64,000 nt of DNA from Taudactylus pleione (Eukaryota > Chordata > Amphibia > Anura > Myobatrachidae). Each line of letters starts with the position of its first letter. Positions within the stretch are counted from its first letter, which is position 1. The stretch is taken from contig JAUIMM010002560.1 in NCBI GenBank assembly GCA_031769625.1, positions 744,001-808,000 of the forward strand, read 5' to 3'. The position numbers and the translations under genes are program-made. Shown here piece by piece: positions 51,001 through 63,293 of this stretch. The notes under the pieces are model-generated. The model made no database searches and had not been told where the DNA came from. It was given only the letters and a program-made list of their open reading frames with translations.

Positions 51001-52989
51001 TGCTGTTTTCTCTTAAATGCAACATGGGAGAAAAACCATTTCACATCACATTTGTGGGTCTTCGTCATCAACACATCCAGTGAAATTTTGAGCTGTCTGT
51101 GTTTGCTACAAGAGGAGATAACACAAAGTATGTGCTTTTGTTGTTTCCATTGCTTTCAATGCATTTTGGCCTAAAACGTGCATTTGCTGTTTTCTCTTAA
51201 ACGCAACATGGGAGAAAAACCATTTCACATCATAATTGTGGGTCTTGGTCTTCAACACATCCAGTGAAATTTTGAGCTGTCTGTGTTTGCTTCAAGAGGA
51301 GATAACACAAAGTTTGAGCTTTTGTTGTTTCCATTGCTTTCAATGCATTTTGGCCTAAAACGTGCATTTGCTGTTTTCTCTTAAACGCAACATGGGAGAA
51401 AGACCATTTCACATCATATTTGTGGGTATTGGTCTTCAAAACATCCAGTGAAATTTTGAGCTGTCTGTGTTTGCTACAAGTGGAGATAACACAAAGTATG
51501 CGCTTTTGTTGTTTCCATTGCTTTCAATGCATTTTGGCCTAAAACGAGCAATTGCTGTTTTCTCTTAAACGAAACACGGGGGAAAAACCATTTCACATCA
51601 CATTTGTGGGTCTTGGTCTTCAACACATCCAGTGAAATTTTGAGCTGTCTGTGTTTGCTACAAGAGGAGATATCTCAAAGTATGCGCTTTTGTTGTTTCC
51701 ATTGCTTTCAATGCATTTTGGCCTAAAACGTGCATTTGCTGTTTTCTCTTAAATGCAACATGGGAGAAAAACCATTTCACATCACATTTGTGGGTCTTGG
51801 TCTTCAACACATCCAGTGAAATTTTGAGCTGTCTGTGTTTGCTAGAAGAGGAGATATCACAAAGTATGCGCTTTTGTTGTTTCCATTGCTTTCAATGCAT
51901 TTTGGCCTAAAACGTGCATTTGCTGTTTTCTCTTAAACGCAACGTGGGAGAAAAACCATTTCACATCATATTTGTGGGTCTTGGTCTTCAACACATCCAG
52001 TGAAATTTTGAGCTGTGTGTGTTTGCTACAAGAGGAGATAACACAAAGTATGCGCTTTTGTTGTTTCCATTGCTTTCAATGCATTTTGGCCTAAAACGTG
52101 CATTTGCTGTTTTCTCTTAACAGCAACATGGGAGAAAAACCATTTCACATCACATTTGTGGGTCTTGGTCTTCAACACATCCAGTGAAATTTTGAGCTGT
52201 CTGTGTTTGCTACAAGAGGAGATATCACAAAGTATGCGCTTTTGTTGTTTCCATTGCTTTCAATGCATTTTGGCCTAAAACGTGCATTTGCTGTTTTCTC
52301 TTAAACGCAACATGGGAGAAAAACCATTTCACATCATCATTGTGGGTCTTGGTCTTCAACACATCCAGTGAAATTTTGAGCTGTCTGTGTTTGCCACAAG
52401 AGGAGTTAACACAAAGTTTGCGCTTTTGATGTTTCCATTGCTTTCAATGCATTTTGGCCTAAAACGTGCATTTGCTGTTTTCTCTTAAACGCATCATGGG
52501 AGAAAAACCATTTCATATCATATTTGTGGGTCTTGGTCTTCAAAACATCCAGTGAAATTTTGAGCTGTCTGTGTTTGCTACAAGTGGAGATAACACAAAG
52601 TTTGAGCTTTTGTTGTTTCCATTGCTTTCAATGCATTTTGGCCTAAAACGTGCATTTGCTGTTTTCTCTTAAACGCAACATGGGAGAAAAACCATTTCAC
52701 ATCATATTTGTGGGTCTTGGTCTTCAAAACAACCAGTGAAATTTTGAGCTGTCTGTGTTTGCTACAAGTGGAGATAACACAAAGTATACGCTTTTGTTGT
52801 TTCCATTGCTTTCAATGCATTTTGGCCTAAAACGAGCAATTGCTGTTTTCTCTTAAACGCAACACGGGGTAAAAACCATTTCACATCACATTTGTGGGTC
52901 TTGGTCTTCAACACATCCAGTGAAATTTTGAGCTGTCTGTGTTTGCTACAAGAGGAGATATCACAAAGTATGCGCTTTTGTTGTTTCCA
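48024..52989 (+). repeat. Mixed HOR region between cassette 1 copies 6 and 7
   Basis: The order repeats 39.56-43.3 kb: GCACTTTGG, GTGTGTG, TTAACAGC, TCATTG, the second 2-bp-deleted monomer (48944-49125), the linker series with CACATTAAGTG and ATGAGC (49888), then GGTATTGG, GATATCTC, GCTAGAAG. From about 51.97 kb it continues with GTGTGTG, TTAACAGC and TCATTG, where the left copy jumped elsewhere. It ends with two AAAACATCC-type monomers (one with ACGCATCATGGG near 52490 and AAACAACCAG near 52730) and a CACGGGG unit. Confidence 0.78.
48944..49125 (+). other. Second 182-bp monomer with the same 2-bp deletion
   Basis: GATAACAAAG near 49096-49105 carries the same 2-bp loss as the monomer at 40482-40663, together with GATCAATTG, AGTGGAATTTTG and GAGCAG. 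The first shared variant reads CGATCAATTG here and TGATCAATTG in the left copy, a CpG to TpG difference that arose after the duplication. Confidence 0.87.
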
Positions 52990-55565
52990 TTGCTTTCAAT
53001 GCATTTTGGCCTGAAACGTGCAATTGCTGTTTTCTCTTAAACGCAACATGGGAGAAAAACCATTTCACATCACATTTGTGGGTCTTCGTCATCAACACAT
53101 CCAGTGAAATTTTGAGCTGTCTGTGTTTGCTACAAGAGGAGATAACACAAAGTATGTGCTTTTGTTGTTTCCATTGCTTTCAATGCATTTTGGCCTAAAG
53201 CGTGCATTTGCTGTTTTCTCTTAAACGCAACATGGGAGAAAAACCATTTCACATCATAATTGTGGGTCTTGGTCTTCAACACATCCAGTGAAATTTTGAG
53301 CTGTCTGTGTTTGCCACAAGAGGAATTAACACAAAGTTTGCGCTTTTGATGTTTCCATTGCTTTCAATGCATTTTGGCCTAAAACAAGCAATTGCTGTTT
53401 TCTCTTAAACGCAAAATGGGGGAAAAACCATTTCACATCATAATTGTGGGTCTTGGTCTTCAACACATCCAGTGAAATTTTGAGCTGTCTGTGTTTGCTA
53501 CAAGAGGAGTTAACACAAAGTTTGCGCTTTTGTTGTTTCCATTGCTTTCAATGCATTTTGGCCTAAAACGAGCAATTGCTGTTTTCTCTTAAACGCAAAA
53601 TGGGGGAAAAACCATTTCACATCAAATTTGTGGGTCTTGGTCTTCAACACATCCAGTGAAATTTTGAGCAGTCTGTGTTTGCTACAAGAGGAGATATCAC
53701 AAAGTATGCGCTTTTGTTGTTTCCATTGCTTTCAATGCATTTTGGCCTAAAACATGCATTTGCTGTTTTCTCTTAAACGCAACATGGGAGAAAACCCATT
53801 TCACATCATAATTGTGGGTCTTGGTCTTCAACACATCCAGTGAAATTTTGAGCTGTCTGTGTTTGCCACAAGAGGAGTTAACACAAAGTTTAAGCTTTTG
53901 ATGTTTCCATTGCTTTCAATGCATTTTGGCCTAAAACGAGCAATTGCTGTTTTCTCTTAAACGCAAAATGGGGGAAAAAACCATTTCACATCACATTTGT
54001 GGGTCTTGGTCTTCAACACATCCAGTGAAATTTTGAGCTGTCTGTGTTTGCTACAAGAGGAGATAACACAAAGTTTGAGCTTTTGTTGTTTCCATTGCTT
54101 TCAATGCATTTTGGCCTAAAACGTGCATTTGCTGTTTTCTCTTAAACGCAACATGGGAGAAAAACCATTTCACATCATATTTGAGGGTCTTGGTCTTCAA
54201 AACATCCAGTGAAATTTTGAGCTGTCTGTGTTTGCTACAAGTGGAGATAACACAAAGCATGCGCTTTTGTTGTTTCCATTGCTTTCAATGCATTTTGGCC
54301 TAAAACGAGAAATTGCTGTTTTCTCTTAAACGAAACACGGGGGGAAAACCATTTCACATCACATGTGTGGGTCTTGGTCTTCAACACATCCAGTGAAATT
54401 TTGAGCTGTCTGTGTTTGCTACAAGAGGAGATATCTCAAAGTATGCGCTTTTGTTGTTTCCATTGCTTTCAATGCATTTTGGCCTAAAACGTGCATTTGC
54501 TGTTTTCTCTTAAATGCAACATGGGAGAAAAACCATTTCACATCACATTTGTGGGTCTTGGTCTTCAACACATCAAGTGAAATTTTGAGCTGTCTGTGTT
54601 TGCTAGAAGAGGAGATATCACAAAGTATGCGCTTTTGCTGTTTCCATTGCTTTCAATGCATTTTGGCCTAAAACGTGCATTTGCTGTTTTCTCTTAAACG
54701 CAACGTGGGAGAAAAACCATTTCACATCATATTTGTGGGTCTTGGTCTTCAACACATCCAGTGAAATTTTGAGCTGTGTGTGTTTGCTACAAGAGGAGAT
54801 AACACAAAGTATGCGCTTTTGTTGTTTCCATTGCTTTCAATGCATTTTGGCCTAAAACGTGCATTTGCTGTTTTCTCTTAACAGCAACATGGGAGAAAAA
54901 CCATTTCACATCACATTTGTGGGTCTTGGTCTTCAACACATCCAGTGAAATTTTGAGCTGTCTGTGTTGCTACAAGAGGAGATATCACAAAGTATGCGCT
55001 TTTGTTGTTTTCATTGCTTTCTATGCATTTTGGCCTAAAGCTTGCATTTGCTGTTTTCTCTTAAACGCAACATGGGAGAAAAACCATTTCACATCACATT
55101 TGTGGGTCTTGGTCTTCAACACATCCAGTGAAATTTTGAGCTGTCTGTGTTTGCTACAAGAGGAGATATCACAAAGTATGCGCTTTTGTTGTTTCCATTG
55201 CTTTCAATGCATTTTGGCCTAAAACGTGCATTTGCTTTTTTCTCTTAAACGCAACATGGGAGAAAAACCATTTCACATCATAATTGTGGGTCTTGGTTTT
55301 CAACACATCCAGTGAAATTTTGAGCTGTCTGTGTTTGCCACAAGAGGAGTTAACACAAAGTTTGCGCTTTTGTTGTTTCCATTGCTTTCAATGCATTTTG
55401 GCCTAAAACGAGCAATTGCTGTTTTCTCTTAAACACAAAATGGGGGAAAAACCATTTCACATCATATTTGTGGGTCTTGGTCTTCAAAACATCCAGTGAA
55501 ATTTTGAGCTGTCTGTGTTTGCTACAAGTGGAGATAACACAAAGTATGCGCTTTTGTTGTTTCCA
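52990..55565 (+). repeat. HOR cassette 1, copy 7, diverged (14 monomers)
   Basis: CTTCGTCATC opens the copy (about 53087). The next monomers depart from the usual form: the ATGAGC unit with TTTACTAC is missing, and an AAGCAATT unit with TAATTG takes its place. The GAGCAG, GCCACAAG, GCATGCGC, GATATCTC, GCTAGAAG, GTGTGTG, TTAACAGC, CTTGCATT, GGTTTTC and ACACAAAATGGGGG monomers then follow in order. Like copy 1 it keeps the class B unit ending TTTGAGC (about 53.93-54.1 kb). It has two private indels, +1 A at 53974-53980 and -1 T at 54964-54969, and many private substitutions. Confidence 0.8.
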
Positions 55566-57021
55566 TTGCTTTCAATGCATTTTGGCCTAAAACGAGCAAT
55601 TGCTGTTTTCTCTTAAACGCAACACGGGGGAAAAACCATTTCACATCACATTTGTGGGTCTTGGTCTTCAACACATCCAGTGAAATTTTGAGCTGTCTGT
55701 GTTTGCTACAAGAGGAGATATCACAAAGTATGCGCTTTTGTTGTTTCCATTGCTTTCAATGCATTTTGGCCTAAAACGTGCATTTGCTGTTTTCTCTTAA
55801 ACGCAACATGGGAGAAAAACCATTTCCCATCACATTTGTGGGTCTTGGTCTTCAACACATCCAGTGAAATTTTGAGCTGTCTGTGTTTGCTACAAGAGGA
55901 GATAACACAAAGTTTGAGCTTTTGTTGTTTCCATTGCTTTCAATGCATTTTAGCCTAAAACAAGCAATTGCTGTTTTCTCTTAAACGCAAAATGGGGGAA
56001 AAACCATTTCACATCACATTTGTGGGTCTTGGTCTTCAACACATCCAGTGAAATTTTGAGCTGTCTGTGTTTGCTACAAGAGGAGATAACACAAAGTTTG
56101 AGCTTTTGTTGTTTCCATTGCTTTCAATGCATTTTGGCCTAAAACGTGCATTTGCTGTTTTCTCTTAAATGCAACATGGGAGAAAAACCATTTCACATCA
56201 TATTTGTGGGTCTTGGTCTTCAAAACATTCAGTGAAATTTTGAGCTGTCTGTGTTTGCTACAAGTGGAGATAACACAAAGTTTGCGCTTTTGTTGTTTCC
56301 ATTGCTTTCAATGCATTTTGGCCTAAAACGAGCAATTGCTGTTTTCTGTTAATCGAAACACGGGGGAAAAACCATTTCACATCACATTTGTGGGTCTTGG
56401 TCTTCAACACATCCAGTGAAATTTTGAGCTGTCTGTGTTTGCTAGAAGAGGAAATATCACAAAGTATGCGCTTTTGTTGTTTCCATTGCTTTCAATGCAT
56501 TTTGGCCTAAAACGTGCATTTGCTGTTTTCTCTTAAACGCAACGTGGGAGAAAAACCATTTCACATCATATTTGTGGGTCTTGGTCTTCAACACATCCAG
56601 TGAAATTTTGAGCTAAGTGTGTTTGCTACAAGAGGAGATAACACAAAGTATGCGCTTTTGTTGTTTCCATTGCTTTCAATGCATTTTGGCCTAAAACGTG
56701 CATTTGCTGTTTTCTCTTAACAGCAACATGGGAGAAAAACCATTTCACATCACATTTGTGGGTCTTTGTCTTCAACACATCCAGTGAAATTTTGAGCAGT
56801 CTGTGTTTGCTACAAGAGGAGATATCACAAAGTATGCGCTTTTGTTGTTTCCATTGCTTTCAATGCATTTTGGCCTAAAACGTGCATTTGCTGTTTTCTC
56901 TTAAACGCAACGTGGGAGAAAAACCATTTCACATCATATTTGTGGGTCTTGGTCTTCAACACATCCAGTGAAATTTTGAGCTGTCTGTGTTTGCTACAAG
57001 AGGAGATATCACAAAGTATGT

Positions 57022-57389
57022 GCTTTTGTTGTTTTCATTGCTTTCTATGCATTTTGGCCTAAAACTTGCATTTGCTGTTTTCTCTTAACAGCAACATGGG
57101 AGAAAAACCATTTCACATCACATTTGTGGGTCTTGGTCTTCAACACATCCAGTGAAATTTTGAGCTGTCTGTGTTTGCTACAAGAGGAGATATCACAAAG
57201 TATGCGCTTTTGTTGTTTTCATTGCTTTCTATGCATTTTGGCCTAAAACTTGCATTTGCTGTTTTCTCTTAAACGCAACATGGGAGAAAAACCATTTCAC
57301 ATCATATTTGTGGGTCTTGGTCTTCAAAACATCCAGTGAAATTTTGAGCTGTCTGTGTTTGCTACAAGTGGAGATAACACAAAGTATGC
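57022..57389 (+). repeat. Doubled CTTGCATT monomer
   Basis: The rare junction TTTTCATTGCTTTCTATGC followed by AAACTTGCATTTG occurs twice in a row, starting near 57033 and 57217. The first unit has TTAACAGC and GATATCAC; the second has AAACGCAAC and TATTTG with AAAACATCC. The same doubled arrangement recurs near 59241 and 59425, 2208 bp downstream. In cassette 1 copies this monomer type occurs once. Confidence 0.8.
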
Positions 57390-57605
57390 GCTTTTGTTGT
57401 TTCCATTGCTTTCAATGCATTTTGGCCTAAAACGAGCAATTGCTGTTTTCTCTTAAACGCAACACGGGGGAAAAACCATTTCACATCACATTTGTGGGTC
57501 TTGGTCTTCAACACATCCAGTGAAATTTTGAGCTGTCTGTGTTTGCTACAAGAGGAGATATCACAAAGTATGCGCTTTTGTTGTTTCCATTGCTTTCAAT
57601 GCATT

Positions 57606-57973
57606 TTGGCCTAAAACATGCATTTGCTGTTTTCTCTTAAACGCAACATGGGAGAAAAACCATTTCCCATCACATTTGTGGGTCTTGGTCTTCAACACAT
57701 CCAGTGAAATTTTGAGCTGTCTGTGTTTGCTACAAGAGGAGATAACACAAAGTTTGAGCTTTTGTTGTTTCCATTGCTTTCAATGCATTTTGGCCTAAAA
57801 CATGCATTTGCTGTTTTCTCTTAAACGCAACATGGGAGAAAAACCATTTCCCATCACATTTGTGGGTCTTGGTCTTCAACACATCCAGTGAAATTTTGAG
57901 CTGTCTGTGTTTGCTACAAGAGGAGATAACACAAAGTTTGAGCTTTTGTTGTTTCCATTGCTTTCAATGCATT
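57606..57973 (+). repeat. Single-monomer direct duplication
   Basis: Two consecutive monomers share the same rare combination: AAACATGCATTTG, ACGCAACATGGG, CATTTCCCATCAC, GATAACAC and TTTGAGC. They look identical by eye. Neighbouring monomers elsewhere nearly always belong to different types, so this is a recent one-unit (184-bp) duplication. Only the first has a parental context matching 55.75-55.93 kb, where the same CATTTCCCATCAC type occurs once (with AAACGTGC). Confidence 0.82.
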
Positions 57974-60900
57974 TTGGCCTAAAACAAGCAATTGCTGTTT
58001 TCTCTTAAACGCAAAATGGGGGAAAAACCATTTCACATCACATTTGTGGGTCTTGGTCTTCAACACATCCAGTGAAATTTTGAGCTGTCTGTGTTTGCTA
58101 CAAGAGGAGATAACACAAAGTTTGAGCTTTTGTTGTTTCCATTGCTTTCAATGTATTTTGGCCTAAAACATGCATTTGCTGTTTTCTCTTAAACGCAGCA
58201 TGGGAGAAAAACCATTTCACATCATATTTGTGGGTCTTGGTCTTCAAAACATCCAGTGAAATTTTGAGCTGTCTGTGTTTGCTACAAGTGGAGATAACAC
58301 AAAGTTTGCGCTTTTGTTGTTTCCATTGCTTTCAATGCATTTTGGCCTAAAACGAGCAATTGCTGTTTTCTGTTAAACGAAACACGGGGGAAAAACCATT
58401 TCACATCACATTTGTGGGTCTTGGTCTTCAACACATCCAGTGAAATTTTGAGCTGTCTGTGTTTGCTACAAGAGGAGATATCTCAAAGTATGCGCTTTTG
58501 TTGTTTCCATTGCTTTCAATACATTTTGGCCTAAAACGTGCATTTGCTGTTTTCTCTTAAATGCAACATGGGAGAAAAACCATTTCACATCACATTTGTG
58601 GGTCTTGGTCTTCAACACATCCAGTGAAATTTTGAGCTGTCTGTGTTTGCTAGAAGAGGAGATATCACAAAGTATGCGCTTTTGTTGTTTCCATTGCTTT
58701 CAATGCATTTTGGCCTAAAACGTGCATTTGCTGTTTTCTCTTAAACGCAACGTGGGAGAAAAACCATTTCACATCATATTTGTGGGTCTTGGTCTTCAAC
58801 ACATCCAGTGAAATTTTGAGCTGTGTGTGTTTGCTACAAGAGGAGATAACACAAAGTATGCGCTTTTGTTGTTTCCATTGCTTTCAATGCATTTTGGCCT
58901 AAAACGTGCATTTGCTGTTTTCTCTTAACAGCAACATGGGAGAAAAACCATTTCACATCACATTTGTGGGTCTTTGTCTTCAACACATCCAGTGAAATTT
59001 TGAGCAGTCTGTGTTTGCTACAAGAGGAGATATCACAAAGTATGCGCTTTTGTTGTTTCCATTGCTTTCAATGCATTTTGGCCTAAAACGTGCATTTGCT
59101 GTTTTCTCTTAAACGCAACGTGGGAGAAAAACCATTTCACATCATATTTGTGGGTCTTGGTCTTCAACACATCCAGTGAAATTTTGAGCTGTCTGTGTTT
59201 GCTACAAGAGGAGATATCACAAAGTATGCGCTTTTGTTGTTTTCATTGCTTTCTATGCATTTTGGCCTAAAACTTGCATTTGCTGTTTTCTCTTAACAGC
59301 AACATGGGAGAAAAACCATTTCACATCACATTTGTGGGTCTTGGTCTTCAACACATCCAGTGAAATTTTGAGCTGTCTGTGTTTGCTACAAGAGGAGATA
59401 TCACAAAGTATGCGCTTTTGTTGTTTTCATTGCTTTCTATGCATTTTGGCCTAAAACTTGCATTTGCTGTTTTCTCTTAAACGCAACATGGGAGAAAAAC
59501 CATTTCACATCACATTTGTGGGTCTTGGTCTTCAACACATCCAGTGAAATTTTGAGCTGTCTGTGTTTGCTACAAGAGGAGATATCACAAAGTATGCGCT
59601 TTTGTTGTTTCCATTGCTTTCAATGCATTTTGGCCTAAAACGTGCATTTGCTGTTTTCTCTTAAACGCAACATGGGAGAAAAACCATTTCACATCATAAT
59701 TGTGGGTCTTGGTTTTCAACACATCCAGTGACATTTTGAGCTGTCTGTGTTTGCCACCAGAGGAGTTAACACAAAGTTTGCGCTTTTGTTGTTTCCATTG
59801 CTTTCAATGCATTTAGGCCTAAAACGAGCAATTGCTGTTTTCTCTTAAACACAAAATGGGGGAAAAACCATTTCACATCACATTTGTGGGTCTTGGTCTT
59901 CAACACATCCAGTGAAATTTTGAGCTGTCTGTGTTTGCTACAAGTGGAGATAACACAAAGTTTGAGCTTTTGTTGTTTCCATTGCTTTCAATGCATTTTG
60001 GCCTAAAACGTGCATTTGCTGTTTTCTCTTAAACGCAACATGGGAGAAAAACCATTTCACATCATATTTGTGGGTCTTGGTCTTCAAAACATCCAGTGAA
60101 ATTTTGAGCTGTCTGTGTTTGCTACAAGTGGAGATAACACAAAGTATGCGCTTTTGTTGTTTCCATTGCTTTCAATGCATTTTGGCCTAAAACGAGCAAT
60201 TGCTGTTTTCTCTTAAACGCAACACGGGGGAAAAACCATTTCACATCACATTTGTGGGTCTTGGTCTTCAACACATCCAGTGAAATTTTGAGCTGTCTGT
60301 GTTTGCTACAAGAGGAGATATCACAAAGTATGCGCTTTTGTTGTTTCCATTGCTTTCAATGCATTTTGGCCTAAAACGTGCATTTGCTGTTTTCTCTTAA
60401 ACGCAACATGGGAGAAAAACCATTTCACATCACATTTGTGGGTCTTGGTCTTCAACACATCCAGTGAAATTTTGAGCTGTCTGTGTTTGCTACAAGAGAA
60501 GATAACACAAAGTTTGAGCTTTTGTTGTTTCCATTGCTTTCAATGCATTTTGGCCTAAAACAAGCAATTGCTGTTTTCTCTTAAACGCAAAATGGGGGAA
60601 AAACCATTTCACATCACATTTGTGGGTCTTGGTCTTCAACACATCCAGTGAAATTTTGAGCTGTCTGTGTTTGCTACAAGAGGAGATAACACAAAGTTTG
60701 AGCTTTTGTTGTTTCCATTGCTTTCAATGCATTTTGGCCTAAAACGTGCATTTGCTGTTTTCTCTTAAACGCAACATGGGAGAAAAACCATTTCACATCA
60801 TATTTGTGGGTCTTGGTCTTCAAAACATCCAGTGAAATTTTGAGCTGTCTGTGTTTGCTACAAGTGGAGATAACACAAAGTATGCGCTTTTGTTGTTCCC

Positions 60901-63293
60901 ATTGCTTTCAATGCATTTTGGCCTAAAACGAGCAATTGCTGTTTTCTGTTAAACAAAACACGGGGGAAAAACCATTTCACATCACATTTGTGGGTCTTGG
61001 TCTTCAACACATCCAGTGAAATTTTGAGCTGTGTGTGTTTGCTACAAGAGGAGATAACACAAAGTATGCGCTTTTGTTGTTTCCATTGCTTTCAATGCAT
61101 TTTGGCCTAAAACGTGCATTTGCTGTTTTCTCTTAACAGCAACATGGGAGAAAAACCATTTCACATCACATTTGTGGGTCTTGGTCTTCAACACATCCAG
61201 TGAAATTTTGAGCTGTCTGTGTTTGCTACAAGAGGAGATATCACAAAGTATGCGCTTTTGTTGTTTCCATTGCTTTCAATGCATTTTGGCCTAAAACGTG
61301 CATTTGCTGTTTTCTCTTAAACGCAACATGGGAGAAAAACCATTTCACATCATCATTGTGGGTCTTGGTCTTCAACACATCCAGTGAAATTTTGAGCTGT
61401 CTGTGTTTGCCACAAGAGGAGTTAACACAAAGATTGCGCTTTTGTTGTTTCCATTGCTTTCAATGCATTTTGGCCTAAAATGAGCAATTGCTGTTTTCTC
61501 TTAAACACAAAATGGGGGAAAAACCATTTCACATCACATTTGTGGGTCTTGGTCTTCAACACATCCAGTGAAATTTTGAGCTGTCTGTGTTTGCTACAAG
61601 TGGAGATAACACAAAGTTTGAGCTTTTGTTGTTTCCATTGCTTTCAATGCATTTTGGCCTAAAACGTGCATTTGCTGTTTTCTCTTAAACGCAACATGGG
61701 AGAAAAACCATTTCACATCATATTTGTGGGTCTTGGTCTTCAAAACATCCAGTGAAATTTTGAGCTGTCTGTGTTTGCTACAAGTGGAGATAACACAAAG
61801 TATACGCTTTTGTTGTTTCCATTGCTTTCAATGCATTTTGGCCTAAAACGAGCAATTGCTGTTTTCTATTAAACGCAACACGGGGGAAAAACCATTTCAC
61901 ATCACATTTGTGGGTCTTGGACTTCAACACATCCAGTGAAATTTTGAGCTGTCTGTGTTTGCTACAAGAGGAGATATCACAAAGTATGCGCTTTTGTTGT
62001 TTCCATTGCTTTCAATGCATTTTGGCCTAAAACGTGCAATTGTTGTTTTCTCTTAAACGCAACATGGGAGAAAAACCATTTCACATCACATTTGTGGGTC
62101 TTCGTCATCAACACATCCAGTGAAATTTTGAGCTGTCTGTGTTTGCTACAAGAGGAGTTAACACAAAGTTTGCGCTTTTGTTGTTTCCATTGCTTTCAAT
62201 GCATTTTGGCCTAAAACGTGCATTTGCTGTTTTCTCTTAAACGCAATATGGGAGAAAAACCATTTCACATCATATTTGTGGGTCTTGGTCTTCAAAACAT
62301 CCAGTGAAATTTTGAGCTGTCTGTGTTTGCTACAAGTGGATATAACACAAAGTATGCGCTTTTGTTGTTTCCATTGCTTTCAATGCATTTTGGCCTAAAA
62401 CGAGCAATTGCTGTTTTCTCTTAAACGCAACACGGGGGAAAAACCATTTCACATCACATTTGTGGGTCTTGGTCTTCAACACATCCAGTGAAATTTTGAG
62501 CTGTCTGTGTTTGCTACAAGAGGAGATATCACAAAGTATGCGCTTTTGTTGTTTCCATTGCTTTCAATGCATTTTGGCCTAAAACGTGCATTTGCTGTTT
62601 TCTCTTAAACGCAACATGGGAGAAAAACCATTTCACATCACATTTGTGGGTCTTGGTCTTCAACACATCCAGTGAAATTTTGAGCTGTCTGTGTTTGCTA
62701 CAAGAGAAGATAACACAAAGTTTGAGCTTTTGCTGTTTCCATTGCTTTCAATGCATTTTGGCCTAAAACAAGCAATTGCTGTTTTCTCTTAAACGCAAAA
62801 TGGGGGAAAAACCATTTCACATCACATTTGTGGGTCTTGGTCTTCAACACATCCAGTGAAATTTTGAGCTGTCTGTGTTTGCTACAAGAGGAGATAACAC
62901 AAAGTTTGAGCTTTTGTTGTTTCCATTGCTTTCAATGCATTTTGGCCTAAAACGTGCATTTGCTGTTTTCTCTTAAATGCAACATGGGAGAAAAACCATT
63001 TCACATCATATTTGTGGGTCTTGGTCTTCAAAACATCCAGTGAAATTTTGAGCTGTCTGTGTTTGCTACAAGTGGAGATAACACAAAGTATGCGCTTTTG
63101 TAGTTCCCATTGCTTTCAATGCATTTTGGCCTAAAACGAGCAATTGCTGTTTTCTCTTAAACGAAACACGGGGGAAAAACCATTTCACATCACATTTGTG
63201 GGTCTTGGTCTTCAACACATCCAGTGAAATTTTGAGCTGTCTGTGTTTGCTACAAGAGGAGATATCACAAAGTATGCGCTTTTGTTGTTTCCA

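Larger units (their letters stand above)
45152..51968 (+). repeat. Right copy of the segmental duplication, with an extra monomer
   Basis: This is the counterpart of 36690-43322. The extra monomer lies at about 51150-51333 and carries TAATTG, GCTTCAAGAGG and TTTGAGC. Both flanks match the left copy on either side of it. The patch near 47.9-48.65 kb has GTGTGTG and GCCACAAG monomers where the left copy has GAGCTTTC and GCTAGAAG ones. This looks like later local conversion or exchange in one copy. Elsewhere I saw only scattered substitutions. Confidence 0.83.
55566..63293 (+). repeat. Right-hand region with 12-monomer duplications (42 monomers)
   Basis: Blocks repeat at a shift of 2208 bp: about 56.41-57.29 with 58.62-59.50 kb (shared GTCTTTGTC and a doubled CTTGCATT unit), and about 60.0-60.95 with 62.2-63.16 kb (shared AGAGAAGATAAC and TTCCCATTGC). 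The variant CATTTCCCATCAC occurs at 55821, 57661 and 57845. Private substitutions are more frequent here than in the left half, for example AGCTAAGTGTG near 56613, TTAATCGAAAC near 56350 and GTGACATTTTG near 59728. GCTAGAAG, GTGTGTG, TTAACAGC and other familiar types persist. Confidence 0.78.

Noticed and set aside
54917..55222. 101-codon plus-strand open frame as a possible small gene
   Set aside because: It spans two satellite monomers joined in frame by a 1-bp loss. Its content repeats the shadow peptide of every other monomer.
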